64,000 nucleotides of DNA, taken from the NCBI GenBank assembly GCA_002150815.3, contig NDFF03000040.1, forward strand, positions 62,001 to 126,000. The letters run 5' to 3'. The notes under the pieces are model-generated. The model saw only the letters and a list, made by a program, of their open reading frames with translations. It ran no database searches and was not told the DNA's origin. Both the position numbers and the translations under genes were made by a program. This document shows positions 47,082-60,055 of this stretch, in pieces (position 1 is the first letter of the stretch; the number at the start of each line of letters is the position of its first letter). Source of the DNA: Grammothele lineata (lineage: Eukaryota > Basidiomycota > Agaricomycetes > Polyporales > Polyporaceae).

Positions 47082-48915
47082 TTAAACGTCCACTCGTATG
47101 CGTTGAATGATTGGTATAATCCGCTCCCACTCCTCCATAGCCTACAGTAATGATGTCAGCAAGAGCGATCATTCCCGAACCGCTGGTACATACCGCCTTG
47201 TAGAATTCGATCTGTCCGTCCGCATAGTTCCCGAGCATCTCCTTCATCTCTGCTTCCTTGGCACGCTGGAAGACTTTCTGTTCACGAAGAGTCTCGTCAC
47301 TGAAGGCGTCCGAGGTCTCGTGTGCTGTTTGCACGGCGTCTTGTAACTATAGATCGGTCACTTAGTATTCGAGATAGTTGCACCGAGCTTGGCCGTAACA
47401 AACCTCCTTAATCTTCACGTCAAGCTTGCGCATACGCTCGACCCGGCTCCGGTCGTCGTCCGCTCCGCGGATTGCATCTACCCTATCCCTCAGATATGCA
47501 CCGAGCCCGAGCCCAGTGCTTCCCGCACGACCACTGATCACTGCTGCGAGACGATCGCGCTCAGCGGTAACATTGGACAAGTACTCTGACAGCTCCTCGA
47601 AGTCCATCTGTTTCTGGTCACGCAACTTGAGCACTGCTCGGTTAGCGTGTGAATATTGGAGCAACGCGTGCAGGTGTATGAGGAATGGATCTGTTGTCAT
47701 TTGCGTCTGAGGTGGTTGTCAGCCTTCATGACAACGCCGTGTCTGGATACCACGTACCGTATGTCGTAGCAACGCCGAGAACTCTAACAGAGTGTTCGAA
47801 AAATGGTTCAGCGGGTCGGTAATCCCAGACTCCAGGAATCCCAGACCCTGCACGGCGACGGCGAGGTCGTGGTAGTCGCCCGTGAGATCTTCACCCGGTT
47901 CCGGATTGCCGTCTCCTTCAGCCTCAGATCCCTGCACGCACAAGGGCTAACGAACAAGCTGCTCACCGTTCGTCCGATTGCGCACGCGGTTAAAAAGTCG
48001 TTCAGAGAGCGTAATCCCTTCCTCGAACTTGTCGACATGCTCGCGCATGGCCAGGAAGCGCTCGTCGGGTTTGCGTACCCGCGAGAACGCATTCAGAAGG
48101 CTATCGGAGATACTGTCGATGACTCCAGAGGGGCCTTCGGGTGCGGGAGGATGTGCGACATGTTGGTGCATGATAACATGCTGCGCGAAATTAAAACAAG
48201 TTAAAGGAAAAAGACGTGAAAACACACCCATTCAGTCGATTCAAAGAAAGCACGGAGGAGCGTGCTCCTCTGAAGGGTGGGGTGACGACTCAGTCGTTGG
48301 AGGAATAAATGGAGGCTACGCAACGCTTAGGGACTCCACTAGTTTTGGCACGATTGAAGACTTACTCGGACCGTCTCCGCTCCATGAATTCAGGACTAAA
48401 TCTGTCTCCAGTAACATATTCTATACGAGATTGGGTGAGCGAGCAGCCATGGCTCAATAAGGATGATGGACGAACCGAGTCTGTGCTTATCCGGCAAAGG
48501 GGGTACGACACAAGCCGGAAAGTCCTTCGCAAGGTGTGTTCGCAGGAACACGAAGTCTGTGAACCGCCTACGAGCAGAGGGCGTATGGGTAGAGAATATG
48601 GGTAGGTTCGTCTTGCACGTTGGTTCAGTGACCAGTCTTGTACAAGCATAACGAACGAACACTGACCTTTGCAGACACCAGGTACGAGACGTATGCATCC
48701 TTGGTCTCCGCAAGCTCCTTGACCGGGTCTTTCACGGCGGTTATCAAGTAGCCTTCCCACTTAGGATCGTGTGGGCCGCGACCGTCCTCACTCTCGGACG
48801 TGCTCTGCCTGAAGCCGGGGCCGGAAATCGCTGCTGGGGTGGCCTCGTAAGTTGTCGGCGCAGCGGGAGACTCCCAGGTGACGCTGTCGAAGACGTCCTC
48901 GTCGTCGCCGAGCAT
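47082..48915 (-). CDS. SNX4: Sorting nexin SNX4 (ATG24), PX-BAR protein
   Basis: This endosomal sorting nexin is needed for recycling from endosomes to the Golgi and for selective autophagy. The N-terminus MLGDDEDVFDSVTWESPA leads to KWEGYLITAVKDPVKELAET with KDAYVSYLVSAK. The PX domain follows: SARRRFTDFVFLRTHLAKDF, PACVVPPLPDKHRL, then VTGDRFSPEFMERRR. The BAR region covers HVAHPPAPEGPSGVID, RKPDERFLAMREHVDKFEEG, YHDLAVAVQGLGFLESGIT and LIHLHALLQYSHANRAVLKL. It also has a coiled coil (QKMDFEELSEYL-like) and VFQRAKEAEMKEMLGNYADG. The last intron joins EFYKA to AMEEWERIIPIIQRIRVDV and a stop at 47082. The ATG at 48915 is the first methionine that leaves the acidic SNX4-like start. Confidence 0.93.
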
Positions 48916-49105
48916 GTTGGTGGTAATGCCGGTGGAGGGGGCGCGGGCGGGGCTGCGCAAGAGGGAAGCGCAGGAGCGAGCGGCTCGGACGGCGCGCGCA
49001 GTCCGACGTCAGAGCTCTGTGCACGCGCAGCCGTCCAGGTTCCCGCCGCACGCGTCTCTCGCCCAACAGCCGTCAACACTCTCCTTTTCACCCTCACCGA
49101 CCGCC
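48916..49105. promoter_or_regulatory. Divergent promoter region SNX4 / PTM1-like
   Basis: This compact 190-bp GC-rich spacer lies between two divergent start codons. No TATA box was recognised. Confidence 0.45.
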
Positions 49106-51467
49106 ATGGTCCGCTCGTGGTCATGGCTCCCGTTCTGTTCCTTGTTTTTCGCCGCCTCCACTGCCGTTGCATACGAAGTACCAATAGCCGACACCGACTA
49201 TGACCGCCAGGTCTGCTCGGGGATGTGGGGAGGCCAGAACACGTATATCAACGGTATGGCTCTAATTTATGCCACGCTCCGTGCCAAGAGTGCTAACCAT
49301 AGGCCACAGTTACGTTCGACCCTGCCTCACATGGTCAGCTGGCCACTGTTATATACGAATGGGGAGATGTAGGCTCTCTCGGTGTTGTGGACCCGTCACG
49401 TTCGGAGGATCTGCCCGTGAGTGCAACACCTTCTGTCTGCAGCATGTACCTTGGATGCAACTTCGCAGCAGAAAATCTACGTTTGCACCTCTGACGCACA
49501 GCGCGGCGGGTTCTGCAACTCGGCCGAGCTTGGTCGTTTCATAATCAGGCCGTCAGATGGGAAGTCCCTGAACGACACCAGCTTTTGGTCGGCACGGCTT
49601 GCGTTCTCCCAGGACAGTGCTACCGACCACTCCGGGTCAGAGGTGTCTGTCAGTGGCTTCTGGGACAACCCCAATGGGAACCCGACACCACCTGACGATT
49701 CCAACTATACCTCGCCATGGAGAAGAGACAGCATACATGCTCGACAGACTGGTGCTTCCCTCAATCCCAGCCCCTCAGCCATTTTGCACTATAAGGACCC
49801 AATCCAATATTTCGTACGGAAGACGGGATACTACTGCGTTGGTGGGTGCATTCCCCTCAAGTCAAAACATTCATATTCACAATGTTTTAGCGACCGTCCC
49901 TATCACCGTACTGTCGTCCCGGCAGGCCTCTACAGATGTGCCGTATCACCCAGCTTACAACGGAACTGTGTTCTTCCGCAACACCTTTGATGGTCAACTT
50001 CCTGCTTCGGACTACCCCAAAGTTAACGTATGGGCGTCCGCACATAAGCTCTACCTTCGAATTAATGGCCATAACAGTTCTACTTCGCGATGTTCCTCGT
50101 GTACAGTCTTCTCGCAATTGGTTGGGGTTGGTTGTGCTACAGGAACGTGCAGGATCTCCTCCCTATCCAGGTTAGTTGAAGTCCATGCCTACCGACGTGT
50201 TGGTTCATTCTAGTTGCAGCACTACCTGTCTGGGTTACTCGGCTTCCTGATCATTGAAATGCTGGCCAATTGGGGTGAGGCCCTTCTTTTCCCCCTCTCA
50301 ACTGTTGATTGAGCCTTGCGCAGCCTACTATCGTTACTTGAACGCTCATGGTGAGGGCACTGCTTCAACAGTGTTCCTCATTGTTGGTGAGTGCATACGC
50401 TGTAATAGCTCTGACATCGCAATACTGAACCATTCCGTAGTGGCGATTCTTGACGCAGGAAGAAACGCGCTCTCATTTTTCTTACTTCTTGTCGTGTCTC
50501 TTGGCTTGAGCGTCGTTAAGGAGTCACTGGGTAGCTTGATGCTCAAATGCCAACTCCTCGCTGGGGCGCACTTCATTTTTGGAGGTGAGCTGCATGCTCA
50601 ATGCAAAGATGTTGACCTCACGGATTCGTGTGCAGTGTTGTATGCCGTGGGCATTGTTGAATTGGAACTTGAATCAAGTTCCGCATTTATTCTTCTGCTG
50701 TTTGTCATTCCTTTAGCTCTCACTCTTAGTGGATTTCTTCTCTGGATCATCTACTCTCTGAACGGTAGGTGCAATTTACTATCAGATCTGTTGTTGTCTG
50801 ATGTTGTGTGTAGCGACCATTGCACAGCTCGCTGCGCGGAAACAGCGCTACAAGCTTTCGATGTTCGTCTGGCTTCATCGTATCCTGTTGATGACCGTTA
50901 TGGTCATCGCCATCTTCTTCGTTGTATCCTCTATGACGTTCTCTGGCCGTCTTGCTGAAGGTCAGAATTCAGCACATCGCGTTAGTCTGAAACGCTAACC
51001 TGAGCCCACGCAGACTATGGTGCCAAGTCGTGGAAGTCACAGTGGTGGCTCCTGGATGGCTGGCTATGCCTCCTCTACCTGGTCGACTTCGTTGCGATTG
51101 GATGGTTGTGGCGGCCATCGCCAAACAACAGAAGATACGTCTTTCTTTTCATTCCTTCATCACGTGTTCATCTTACCTGTCTGCCTTCACGCTGGCGATG
51201 TTCGACGAGCTTGCCCAAGACGAAGAAGACGCCGAGGACTACGACCTCGAAGCTCTCGAACGTCGCACAGAAGCTCGTGGGTTCAGGGAAGACGATGATG
51301 CCGCCACACTTGTCGGTCGTGGCGTTGGGGATGATGCTGTCGTATTTGAGATTGGTGATGAGGATGGCGCAGGCAGCGATGATGACGATACGGCCCCCAA
51401 GAAACGCCGTGGGGAGCAGCATGACGGCGATGCACACGAAAGGGAGGGTTTGATGAAGGACGATTAG
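49106..51467 (+). CDS. PTM1: PTM1-like seven-transmembrane (GOST / Lu7TM) protein
   Basis: This Golgi or endosomal seven-TM protein belongs to the GOST (lung 7-TM receptor) family. A signal peptide (SWLPFCSLFFAASTAVAYE) is followed by a luminal domain with cysteines (RQVCSGMWGGQ, KTYVCTSDAQRGGFCN, TGYYCVG) that forms the GOLD-like fold. Seven hydrophobic segments follow over short exons. They include NFYFAMFLVYSLLAIGWGW, HYLSGLLGFLIIEMLANW, TVFLIVVAILDAGRNALSF, LAGAHFIFGVLYAVGIVELE, LLLFVIPLALTLSGFLLWII, LHRILLMTVMVIAIFFVVSS and WWLLDGWLCLLYLVDFVAIG. WRPSPNNRRYVF, a family landmark, follows the last helix. A long acidic cytosolic tail (EDAEDYDLEALERRTE) ends at 51467. AATAAA at 51494-51499 could be the poly(A) signal. 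Only 94 nt separate its stop from the convergent RPB2 stop. Confidence 0.92.
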
Positions 51468-51493
51468 CTAGCTACACTTATGAATCCGTATCT

Positions 51494-51499
51494 AATAAA
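51494..51499 (+). promoter_or_regulatory. Candidate poly(A) signal of the PTM1-like gene
   Basis: AATAAA lies 27 nt after the stop codon, within the 94-nt gap shared with the convergent RPB2 gene. The short distance implies overlapping 3' transcript ends. Confidence 0.4.
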
Positions 51500-51561
51500 G
51501 CATCTGTAGAGTACACGCATATCATCTCTAACCTGAGCGGGCTGAAGGTGGAGTCCATGCA

Positions 51562-54500
51562 CTAATCCCGAATGCGTCCTGTCGACGTAGTGTACAGCCG
51601 GGCCGCGATGTTCATACTCTGTAGTTCCTGAAGTATGGTGGTCAGCCAAAGGCTGTGACCTAAGACAGGCCGATCACTCACCTGGAAGAGCAACTTCGCA
51701 GCGTAGGGAATGTAAATCTGCGAGCATGCCGTCTTGTTCTTGCACGCACGGCACTCGAACGTCTGCTTTTTCAGGTTGGCAATGGCCGTAAGACCGCAGC
51801 TAAGTGGCGGTATTAGCGACAAATCTGAGCATGAGCCAGGGAGACTTACATATCGCAGACGTGCAATCGGTAAGCATCGCTAGCCTCAAACAGACGCTCC
51901 TTCAAGAACGCGGCCACACCGTGCGAGATCATACAATCACGCTCCATCTCTCCGAACCGCAGACCACCGTCACGGCTACGACCCTCAACCGGCTGGCGAG
52001 TGAGGATTTGCACGGGGCCACGGGCGCGAGAGTGGATCTTGTCGTCGACCATGTGCTTGAGGCGCTGGTAGTATGTCGGGCCAAGGTAGACCTGAGCCTG
52101 CAGCTTGCGGCCGGTGTGGCCGTGGTACATGATCTCGAGCCCGCGCGACTGGTAACCTTTATTGCGGAGGACGGTGGAGACAGATTCCACAGTGAGGTCC
52201 GTGAAGGGAGTGGCATCGCCTTCTTGTCCGATGAGCGTCGCGACCTTCGAGAGCAAACACTCGACCAAGTGTCCGATAGTCATACGGGACGGGATGGCGT
52301 GCGGATTGATGATAATGTCGGGGGTGATGCCTTCCGCAGTAAACGGCATATCCTCCTGGCGGTAGGTGATACCGATGGTCCCCTTCTGTCCGTGACGAGA
52401 AGCAAACTTATCGCCGATCTGAGGTATACGGGTAGAGCGTACGCGGATCTTAACGAACTTCTGGCCTTCGGCGTTGGTGGTGAGAAGCACCTGGTCGACG
52501 ATACCCTGTTCGGTGCTCTTGAGGGGGGTAGAGACGTCGCGCTTCGTGTGTCCACGTGTGCGCTGGCCAAGCTCCTCGCTATCAGGAGGTATAGGTGCAG
52601 TCTTACCGATAATGATATCCTCGCCGTTGACATTCGTGCCGGGAGCGATGAGGCCGTCATCTTCGAGTTTGTCATAAGTCCCGTGCTTCATGCGCAGGGT
52701 AGTGTCACGAGTCGGCTTCTCGAACATCTCGAGCTGCTGAACACCACTCTTCTTCTCCAAATCCATGTAGCTCCGATAGTAGATACTGCGGAATAGACCA
52801 CGGTCGATAGAGGACTGGTTCATGATGACGGAATCTTCCTGATTGTAACCACTATAACAGAGGATCGCGACAACAGCGTTTTGTCCGGCGGGCAACTCGC
52901 GGAATTTAAGGTATTCCATGGAGCGTGTCGTGGCAAGCGGCTTCTGGGGATAATAAAGGATGTTCGCCATTGTGTCCATGCGAATGAGGAAGTTCGTGAG
53001 GAAGATACCCATAGCTTGCTTGCCCATGGCAGACTGATAGGTATTACGGGGAGACTGGGATAGAGACAATGACGTCAATGCAAATCATAAGTGTAACCCC
53101 AGAACGACACCTCTTGCTCACCTGGTTGTGGTCGGGGAAGGGAATGATGCTAGCACAAATACCCAAGATCATACTCGGGTGAATTTCACAATGAGTCCAC
53201 GTGTGGGTATTTGTCGGCGCCTTCAAACGCGCCGAAGGATCTGTGTTCTCCTCAGGGGAATCCATCCCGGCCGCTTGTAACCTAGAATTCTCTAGATCTT
53301 CTGGCGTCATACAAATCATTACAGTCTCCTCTTCCTCGGCGTCCAGGAGTTCGATAACGCCCTCCTTGATGAGCGACTCCCATGTATATGGCGGATCGTG
53401 ATCCTTCCGTTGCAAGTTCTCGATATGGCGCTTTTGGATGAGGAGCTGTTGATTATCGACTATGAAAAGGGGCCGGCACACTCGTCCGGCATCAGTGTAA
53501 AGTCGAAGTTCGCGTTCGCGAATATCACGAACGACAGATACTTCGCAGTTGATGTCGTCCTTGCGACGGAGGTCCCGCAGAGTCCGGACGAGTTGCGCAG
53601 GGTCGCGATGGACGCCCATCCAAACACCGTTGACGAACACCTTGGTCATCGGGACTGTTGCATGGACGTTCTCCTCGAAAGATTCCAGGCCCCACTCCTC
53701 GAGGAACTCGATGACAGGTGCGGAGAGGGTACCAACAGAGATGCATGACATGAGAGACAGGTTCTTGACAAGGCCGCAAGCCTGCCCTTCGGGCGTCTCG
53801 GCCGGACAGACCATTCCCCAGTGTGTGTTATGCAATTGTCGGGGCTTGGCGATCTTGCCCTCACGACCGAGAGGCGTGTTACACCGACGCAAGTGAGAAA
53901 GCGTGGAGGCGTATGTGTAGCGGTTGAGCACCTGCGACACTCCCGCTTTTGAAGACATTGACTTCTTCTGATCGCCCCAGTTCCCGGTTGCAAGCGAGTA
54001 CTTCAAACCGTTAGTGATGGTATTGTGCTTGACCGCAAGGGACAAGTTGAAATCCTTGCGCGTCTCAACACACTAATCGATGCGTGTTAGCAATGCAGTA
54101 GAGGTGGTCCAAATGTGACTACAGGACAGACCTTCTGAAGGTACCGGTATACGTCCTTAGTCAGCTTGCGGAACAGCATACGGAAGAGGTTGGACAACAG
54201 AGGACCAGCGAGATCGAGTCGCTTCTTGCCGAAGTGGTCGCGATCATCGAGGTCTCTCCTCTCGAGCGCAGCAAGAAGAAGACGATGAATCATGTAACCG
54301 AAAAAGTACGCCTTCTTCGACTCTGAACCCTCCGCCATGGAAATGTGAGGCAGCATCTCCTTCTGAAGGATTTCTTGAGCATAGCGCAGACGGCGCTCAC
54401 GGTTGAGACCAGTCGTGGTTCCACGGTTGCCGATGAAGTCAAGCGCAATCTAAACCGAAGTCAGCGCGACAATAATGTATTACAATTCAACGACAGACCT

Positions 54501-55685
54501 CTCGATCTTGGATGACAAAGCCTTCGTCAATGCATGGTTTCAGCATCTCCAACATCTGGTTGTCTTGCATGTCGTAGCATATATGCTCCAGGATATCGCG
54601 GTCGGAGATGACACCTAGCGCACGGAAAACAACCCAGATGGGTATGTCGACCTTGATGTAGGGAATTGTCGCCTTCATAACGTTCCCGAGCTAGGCAGCG
54701 AAGTGATGCTAAGACATGAATGGCAGGCGTTTGGGCACATAACTACCTACCGAACGCTCTTGACTTCGATGATAAAGTTTGACCTGAAACTGGCTGATAG
54801 TCTTGCCACCCTTTTCCACCGCACTACGAATCTCCGCCAAGAAACTGATTGGCGAGGGTTGCGCCTTCGCAAAAACGTACACATGGTTTGTGGCCATCCG
54901 CTCCTGCGCAATAAGCACCTTCTCGGACCCATTGATGATGAAGTACCCTCCAGAGTCGAAAGGACACTCATTGAGATCGTAGAGCTCTTTATCGCCGAGT
55001 TCGTGTAAAATGCAGAACGTTGACCTTAGCATGATTGGTACCTGCACACAAGGCGTTGAACGGTCCGAAGACGATACAAGGAGTAACGCTTGACCGCACC
55101 TTCCCAATCCACACCTTCGTGGCATCCTCTGGCCTGTCATCCACCTCTGTCGCCCACATCATGTCCCCTGTCGCGCTATCGGGATCCTCTCGGCCGACAA
55201 GGATTCTTTTTTTGATTTCAACGTAGAGCGGCGCGGAGTATGTGAGATTGCGGAGACGTGCCTCCTGGGGGAACATGGGGACCACTGCACCGTCGGCTTC
55301 CGTGATAGTGGGCCGCGAGAGATATATTTGTCCAAACTTAATCTCGAACCGACGCGTCACATCCGACTCGTGTCCGGTGTGCTGGTCGGCCTGGTCGAGA
55401 ATGAGGTCGGAATTTTCGTCGACGAGCTCTTGCATAGTGTTCTGCACGAACTCGTCGAAAGAGTCCAGCTGTTGCCGTACAAGACCCTTCTGGTCGAAGA
55501 AGCTGGAGATGACCTGCCAACAGTCTTCCTGCGTGATATCCTCATACTCCTCTCCTTCGCCGTCCAAGCCGTAGCCATCGTCATAGTAGTTCGCCTGTGT
55601 GGGGTCGAAATCTGCAGCAAGCAGGTTTTCAAAGATTAACATTCGAGTGAAGCCACACACAAATCTTGACCATACCTTGGCTCAT
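51562..55685 (-). CDS. RPB2: RNA polymerase II second-largest subunit RPB2
   Basis: RPB2 forms one side of the RNA polymerase II active-site cleft. Exon 1 is only 10 nt (ATG at 55685, MSQ plus one base) and joins after a 64-nt intron to [15 protein letters not shown]. Characteristic blocks follow: [138 protein letters not shown] and [15 protein letters not shown]. The C-terminal zinc site is [14 protein letters not shown] with CRACKNK, intact across an intron. The protein ends [13 protein letters not shown]. The length is normal (about 1,200 residues) and no catalytic block is missing. The long plus-strand frame at 51.8-52.8 kb is antisense shadow. Confidence 0.98.
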
Positions 55686-56401
55686 TTTGAACTGGTTGAA
55701 AGGGACAAGAGGAAGACACCGGCTGGTACTTCAGGAAGGCCGCGAGAACTAGTCGTTCCGGATACGGCCGGTTTGGCAATGACAGTCAATGAGACGCTTC
55801 TCCCGGAAAGTTGAGTGCGTGTGTCGACCCTACAGCGAAGAATGGGGGGATAGACGTGAAAGGCGGCGAGCAAGAACGCAAGGGCCGCGCTCGAAGGCCT
55901 CTGCGCTGACCAACACCGTCGAGCGCTCAATCTCACAATGCTCTAGCGCCTGATAGTCAGTGCTCTGTAGTCTCCGTCGTCTCAACCTTCCCTTGTTTCC
56001 CTGCACGGTGACGTTTTCAATATGTCCCACGTCCATCTCTCCGTGACCTTCGCTTGCTATGTGTTGAGACTCAGTCCAAGGCGGTTGGTTCAAATACTAT
56101 CACTATCTAATACTTATTTCCGCCCACGTTCGATACCAGCGTGTGGGTGTAAGAATCCAAACACAATTCTCCTACAACGCCTCTCACATTCATTATAAGC
56201 AGACTCATTCAACACGGAAAGGGATTTCATTGTCAATCTGGCCCGGTACTTGACCAGGAAGCTTCCGCCGATAGTCTGACAAGATGCCATTAATTGGAAC
56301 CACTCTACGAACATAGAGAACACGCGTTGAATACGGAAACACGTATGTGCCGTTCCGACGTTCCGGTGAGGGGTTCTCAAAAGCATCACGACTCATATTA
56401 T
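55686..56401. other. No supported gene; upstream of RPB2
   Basis: This lies between the RPB2 start and the 3' end of the kinase gene in tandem on the same strand. No domain is visible in the short frames. Confidence 0.5.
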
Positions 56402-57569
56402 TCACATTAAAGCTCCGGTCACCTCTTGCAGCAACTTGTCCATTTTACGACGCGCATTGCCCGAATACGTACCCTGCCAGTTGGTGAGAGCATTAGATGA
56501 AATGTCTCGATGAGAGAGGTACGGGAGGTTACCCCGAAGAGAACCGTGTGGTTGAGGTAATGATACAATTGGTACAGGTCCTGCCGGAGTCCATATTGAT
56601 CCTGCGGTTCAGACTTGAGAAAATTTTCGTGGTAAGTTGTGTAGAATGATTCTGGGACACCGCCAAACATACGGCCGATAGCAAGGCTATACATGCGTTC
56701 TTGCCTATTAGCGGGACGATGAACCCCACACAAGACTGCACTGACTCAGCTTCATTGTGTCCATAATATGACGATGGATCAAAGATGATGGGATGACCGG
56801 TGCCCCTGTCGATGCCCATATTCCCACTCTAAGGAATGAATGGTACAGTTAACGAGCTGGGCGGAAACGAGGGCAGGCAAATACCCACCCATAGGTCACC
56901 GTGAAGCAGAACAGGCGGGATGTCGAGAGGGCCAAGAAGAGCGGGTAACACCCTTAGCAAGTTCGAATCGTTGATAACGAGTAAGCAATCGCCACCCTAG
57001 ATCGATTTCACCCACACTCACCGTTCTCTCACCTGCGCGGCTTGCCGGCAGAGCGAATCGTAGCCGCCTTGAGCTTCCAACTTGTCCACAAGACCACCGA
57101 TGAGCGCATCGAAACATTCTGTCCACGTCTCGAACCACCCATTCTCCTGACGCGTTGCCCCGCAATAGGTCGGGACATGGAAGCCAAACTTGCCGTTCGC
57201 GCTCTCGTGTGTATGCATCTCGGTGGCGAGTCGTTTCCCAAGTATCTTTGCAGCAGCCGCAGAAAGCGACCCTACGTCCTTGTACTCGGACACGAAGTAC
57301 GGCTTCCCGATGTCGTCGTCTCGCAGTTTGACGTCGGCGTCGATGGTACCACAATCGATCAACCTAGGGACGAGCCCGGGGGCGGCGACGTTCATATCCT
57401 TCAATGACTCGGCCTCCCCACGATATTGGTCTTTCTCGCGTAGAGAACCGATCTTGACGAAGTAGCGTTCTCCCGTTGATGTTCGGACGGCAGAAGAACC
57501 GTCGTGGGTGAATGCATCGTCGGAATGAAGCCGCCGCAAAGCACGGACGAAGACGGGATGTACGGTCAT
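56402..57569 (-). CDS. Fructosamine/ketosamine-3-kinase family protein
   Basis: This is a probable protein-repair kinase that phosphorylates sugar adducts (ketosamines) on lysines so that they fall off. The start MTVHPVFVRALRRLHSDD is at 57569. The nucleotide-binding N-lobe has RYFVKIG, EAESLKDMNVAAPGLVPRLI and PYFVSEYKDVGSLS. The middle has GKRLATEMHTHESANGKFGF, HVPTYCGATRQENGWFETW and YDSLCRQAA. The catalytic loop is VLLHGDLW then SGNMGIDRGTGHPIIFDPSS and YYGHNEAE, matching the HGDLWxGN and D-P motifs of the family. Then come GRMFGGVPESFYTTYHE and LYQLYHYLNHTVLFG. A final intron joins to GTYSGNARRKMDKLL and a stop at 56402. The size agrees with other fructosamine kinases. Confidence 0.93.
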
Positions 57570-57984
57570 GACGTCTTAAAACGTTTGAGCGCCCGTGTGC
57601 AAAGCAGAGCAAAGTATAGGGTATTTTGCGTACAGATGGGCACTATCGATAGAGATGCCGATCGGGAGGGACGCTCGCACTACAGAGTGCACGAGAAGAC
57701 GAGTGGGGAGCAAGCTTGGGGTGACCAAGCCAAGTGCTAGTCTTACGGCAACGCGCGCATGTCGTCATCCCGTTAACCTCTTCTTATTCATCACCTGCTC
57801 GTCTTTCCCCGATTCGGCTCCCTTCTTTGAGCAAGAAGGTCGAGTATTCTCACCGCTCGACAAACTTGAAGCTTGAAGGCCGCCTTGCCGGCCAGTATAT
57901 ATCCCCCTGCTCTACAGAAGTAGAGGCTGTCAACAACCTGAACAGTGCTCTCCGCCTTTCAAGCCGCCTACCTCCTAGTTCATT
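57570..57984. promoter_or_regulatory. Divergent promoter region, ketosamine kinase / OYE-like
   Basis: A TATATA at 57896-57901 lies 84 nt before the oxidoreductase start and is a plausible TATA box for it. No TATA box was seen for the kinase side. Confidence 0.5.
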
Positions 57985-59793
57985 ATGTCGCAACACAAGT
58001 TCGTCAATGCTAGCGTGCCTGGCGCGTACCAGTACCTTCCCCTCAACGACCCGCCTATCGGGACGGCGTATCCCAGCGTATGTTGTGTCACTCCCTACGC
58101 TTTGCCGCAGTACAGCACGCTCAAAAGATCTGCTACCATGGATGTAGGACGTCTACCCCCAGAACACTGACTTGCCTACTCTTTTCAAGCCGCTCATCAT
58201 TCGAGGAGTGCGCTTCAACAACCGAGTGTTTGTAGTACGTGCAACCGGTCAAGCGACCGCTTTCAACTATACGTTGATACGTGGTTCAACAGTCACCTAT
58301 GTGCCAATACAGCTCCGACAACGGGCATGCTACGGATTGGCACTTTGTGCACATCGGCGTGAGCACTATCGAATTAATCATTTCTGATGCAGCCCAGTAA
58401 CAAAGAACTCATTGCTAGGGCTTCGCAACCCGAGGACTGGGAGCTATCTGCATGGAAGCACACGCCATCGTCCCGGAAGGCCGTATATCTCCCCAAGATG
58501 CGGTACGCGGCTTTTCATGCCATACTTCCTGGAACATCGTAGTTGCGTCGTAGTCTAAACTGATGCCCACCCTAATAGGGTCTCTGGTCCGATAGCCAGA
58601 TTGCGCCACTCAAGCGCATCGTTGATTTCGCGCACGCACACGGTGCAACGATTGGGGTCCAGCTCGCGCATGCCGGGCGTAAGTCGTCCACGATGGCGCC
58701 CTGGGTGCACACAGATATGGCACGGACGCGCGTCGCGCCCAACTATATCGCCCTAGATGAGGACGGCGGCTGGGGGGACCGAGGTCAGTCAAGTCGTTTA
58801 CGATGTCGTACTCGAGAGATGGGACTCACCGCTTCAGCGGCACGTAGTCCTGGCACCGAGCGCGGTTCCTTTCTCCGACCTATACCCAATGCCACACGCG
58901 ATGTCTGAGGAAGACATACAACACGTTAGCGATGCTTTCATTGAGGCAGTTGAGCGCTGCAAGAAGATTGGCTGTACGTCCTCTCGCCTGTCCTTGGAGG
59001 TGCAGAACCCGACCGTTCCACTTGTGCCGGTAACAGATGATTTCATTGAGATCCACGGAGCGCACGGATACCTGCAGCACGAGTTCTTGTCCCCGCTCTC
59101 GAACCAACGCACGGACCAATACGGCGGCTCCCTTGAGAACCGGATGCGCCACCCCCTCAACCTCGCCGCGCGCGTCCGCGCTGCGTGGAACAAGCCACTC
59201 TTCTACCGCATTAGCGCGACGGACTGGGCCGAGGGCCCTGAGCGCGACGAGGCGGGGGCGTGGAAGCAGTGGGGCATCGAGCAGAGCAAGATCTTTGTCG
59301 GTGAGCTCAAAAAACTCAATATCGACCTCGTCGACTGTAGCACTGGCGGCAACTGGCTCAAGCAGAAGATACCTGTCGGGCCCGGCTACCAGGTCCGTAA
59401 AGCCTCCGAGGCAAATGCCTCCGGCATGAATGCCGTTGACTGACATGCGTACTTTCGACCTTCCAGCTCCAATTCGCCGAAACCCTGAAGAAGGCCTACC
59501 CCGACTTGCTCATCGGGACCGTCGGGATGATCACCGACCCGGAACAGGCCGAGTCATACTTGCACTCCGGTCAGGCGGACGTCGTCCTTCTCGCGCGGGA
59601 ACTCATCCGCAACCCACACTGGGTTATGTACGCGGCGCAGAAGCTCGGCGTTGCCGTCAAGCCCGCAAACCAGTACGAGCGTGGTTGGGCGCAGATGCTC
59701 ACGCCTAGTCGTCCGGGCCAAACGCACTACGACCGAGGTGCGGAGCAAGGGACCGGCAAAGAGCATCTGGAGCAGAAGCCAATGGCATCCTGA
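57985..59793 (+). CDS. NADH:flavin oxidoreductase, old yellow enzyme class III (YqjM-like)
   Basis: This FMN-dependent ene-reductase reduces activated C=C bonds using NAD(P)H. Spliced blocks in order are [40 protein letters not shown] (the Cys and Tyr typical of the YqjM-type class), [20 protein letters not shown] and [39 protein letters not shown] and [12 protein letters not shown] follow, then [20 protein letters not shown] with the substrate-binding HxxH pair. Later blocks are [52 protein letters not shown] and [16 protein letters not shown]. About eight short introns occur. The protein begins [20 protein letters not shown], an N-terminal extension seen in fungal members. The TATA box upstream suggests inducible expression, but that is inference. 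Confidence 0.93.
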
Positions 59794-60055
59794 AGGTTCG
59801 GTAGGCACCTAGCAGAATCATCTAGACGGTACCGCGTGGATATCCTGGAGAAGTTAGAACTACAATGTATAATAGCCCTCTGACCAGTCTGCCCAATCAG
59901 ATAAACGCTAGTGCCATTCGGCGGTGTTTGAGCGGATGCATATTAAAGTTCCTGTATGATCTAGTTCTACGATATGTTGTTGTCCATGTTCTAGTTGCGC
60001 GTCTATGTGTCTCCATGCTACTCTAAATCGCGGGAGTGAGCCTGTCAAGGCGCTG

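Noticed and set aside
51804..52796. 330-residue plus-strand open frame
   Set aside because: It is antisense to the conserved core of RPB2 and has no recognisable domain.
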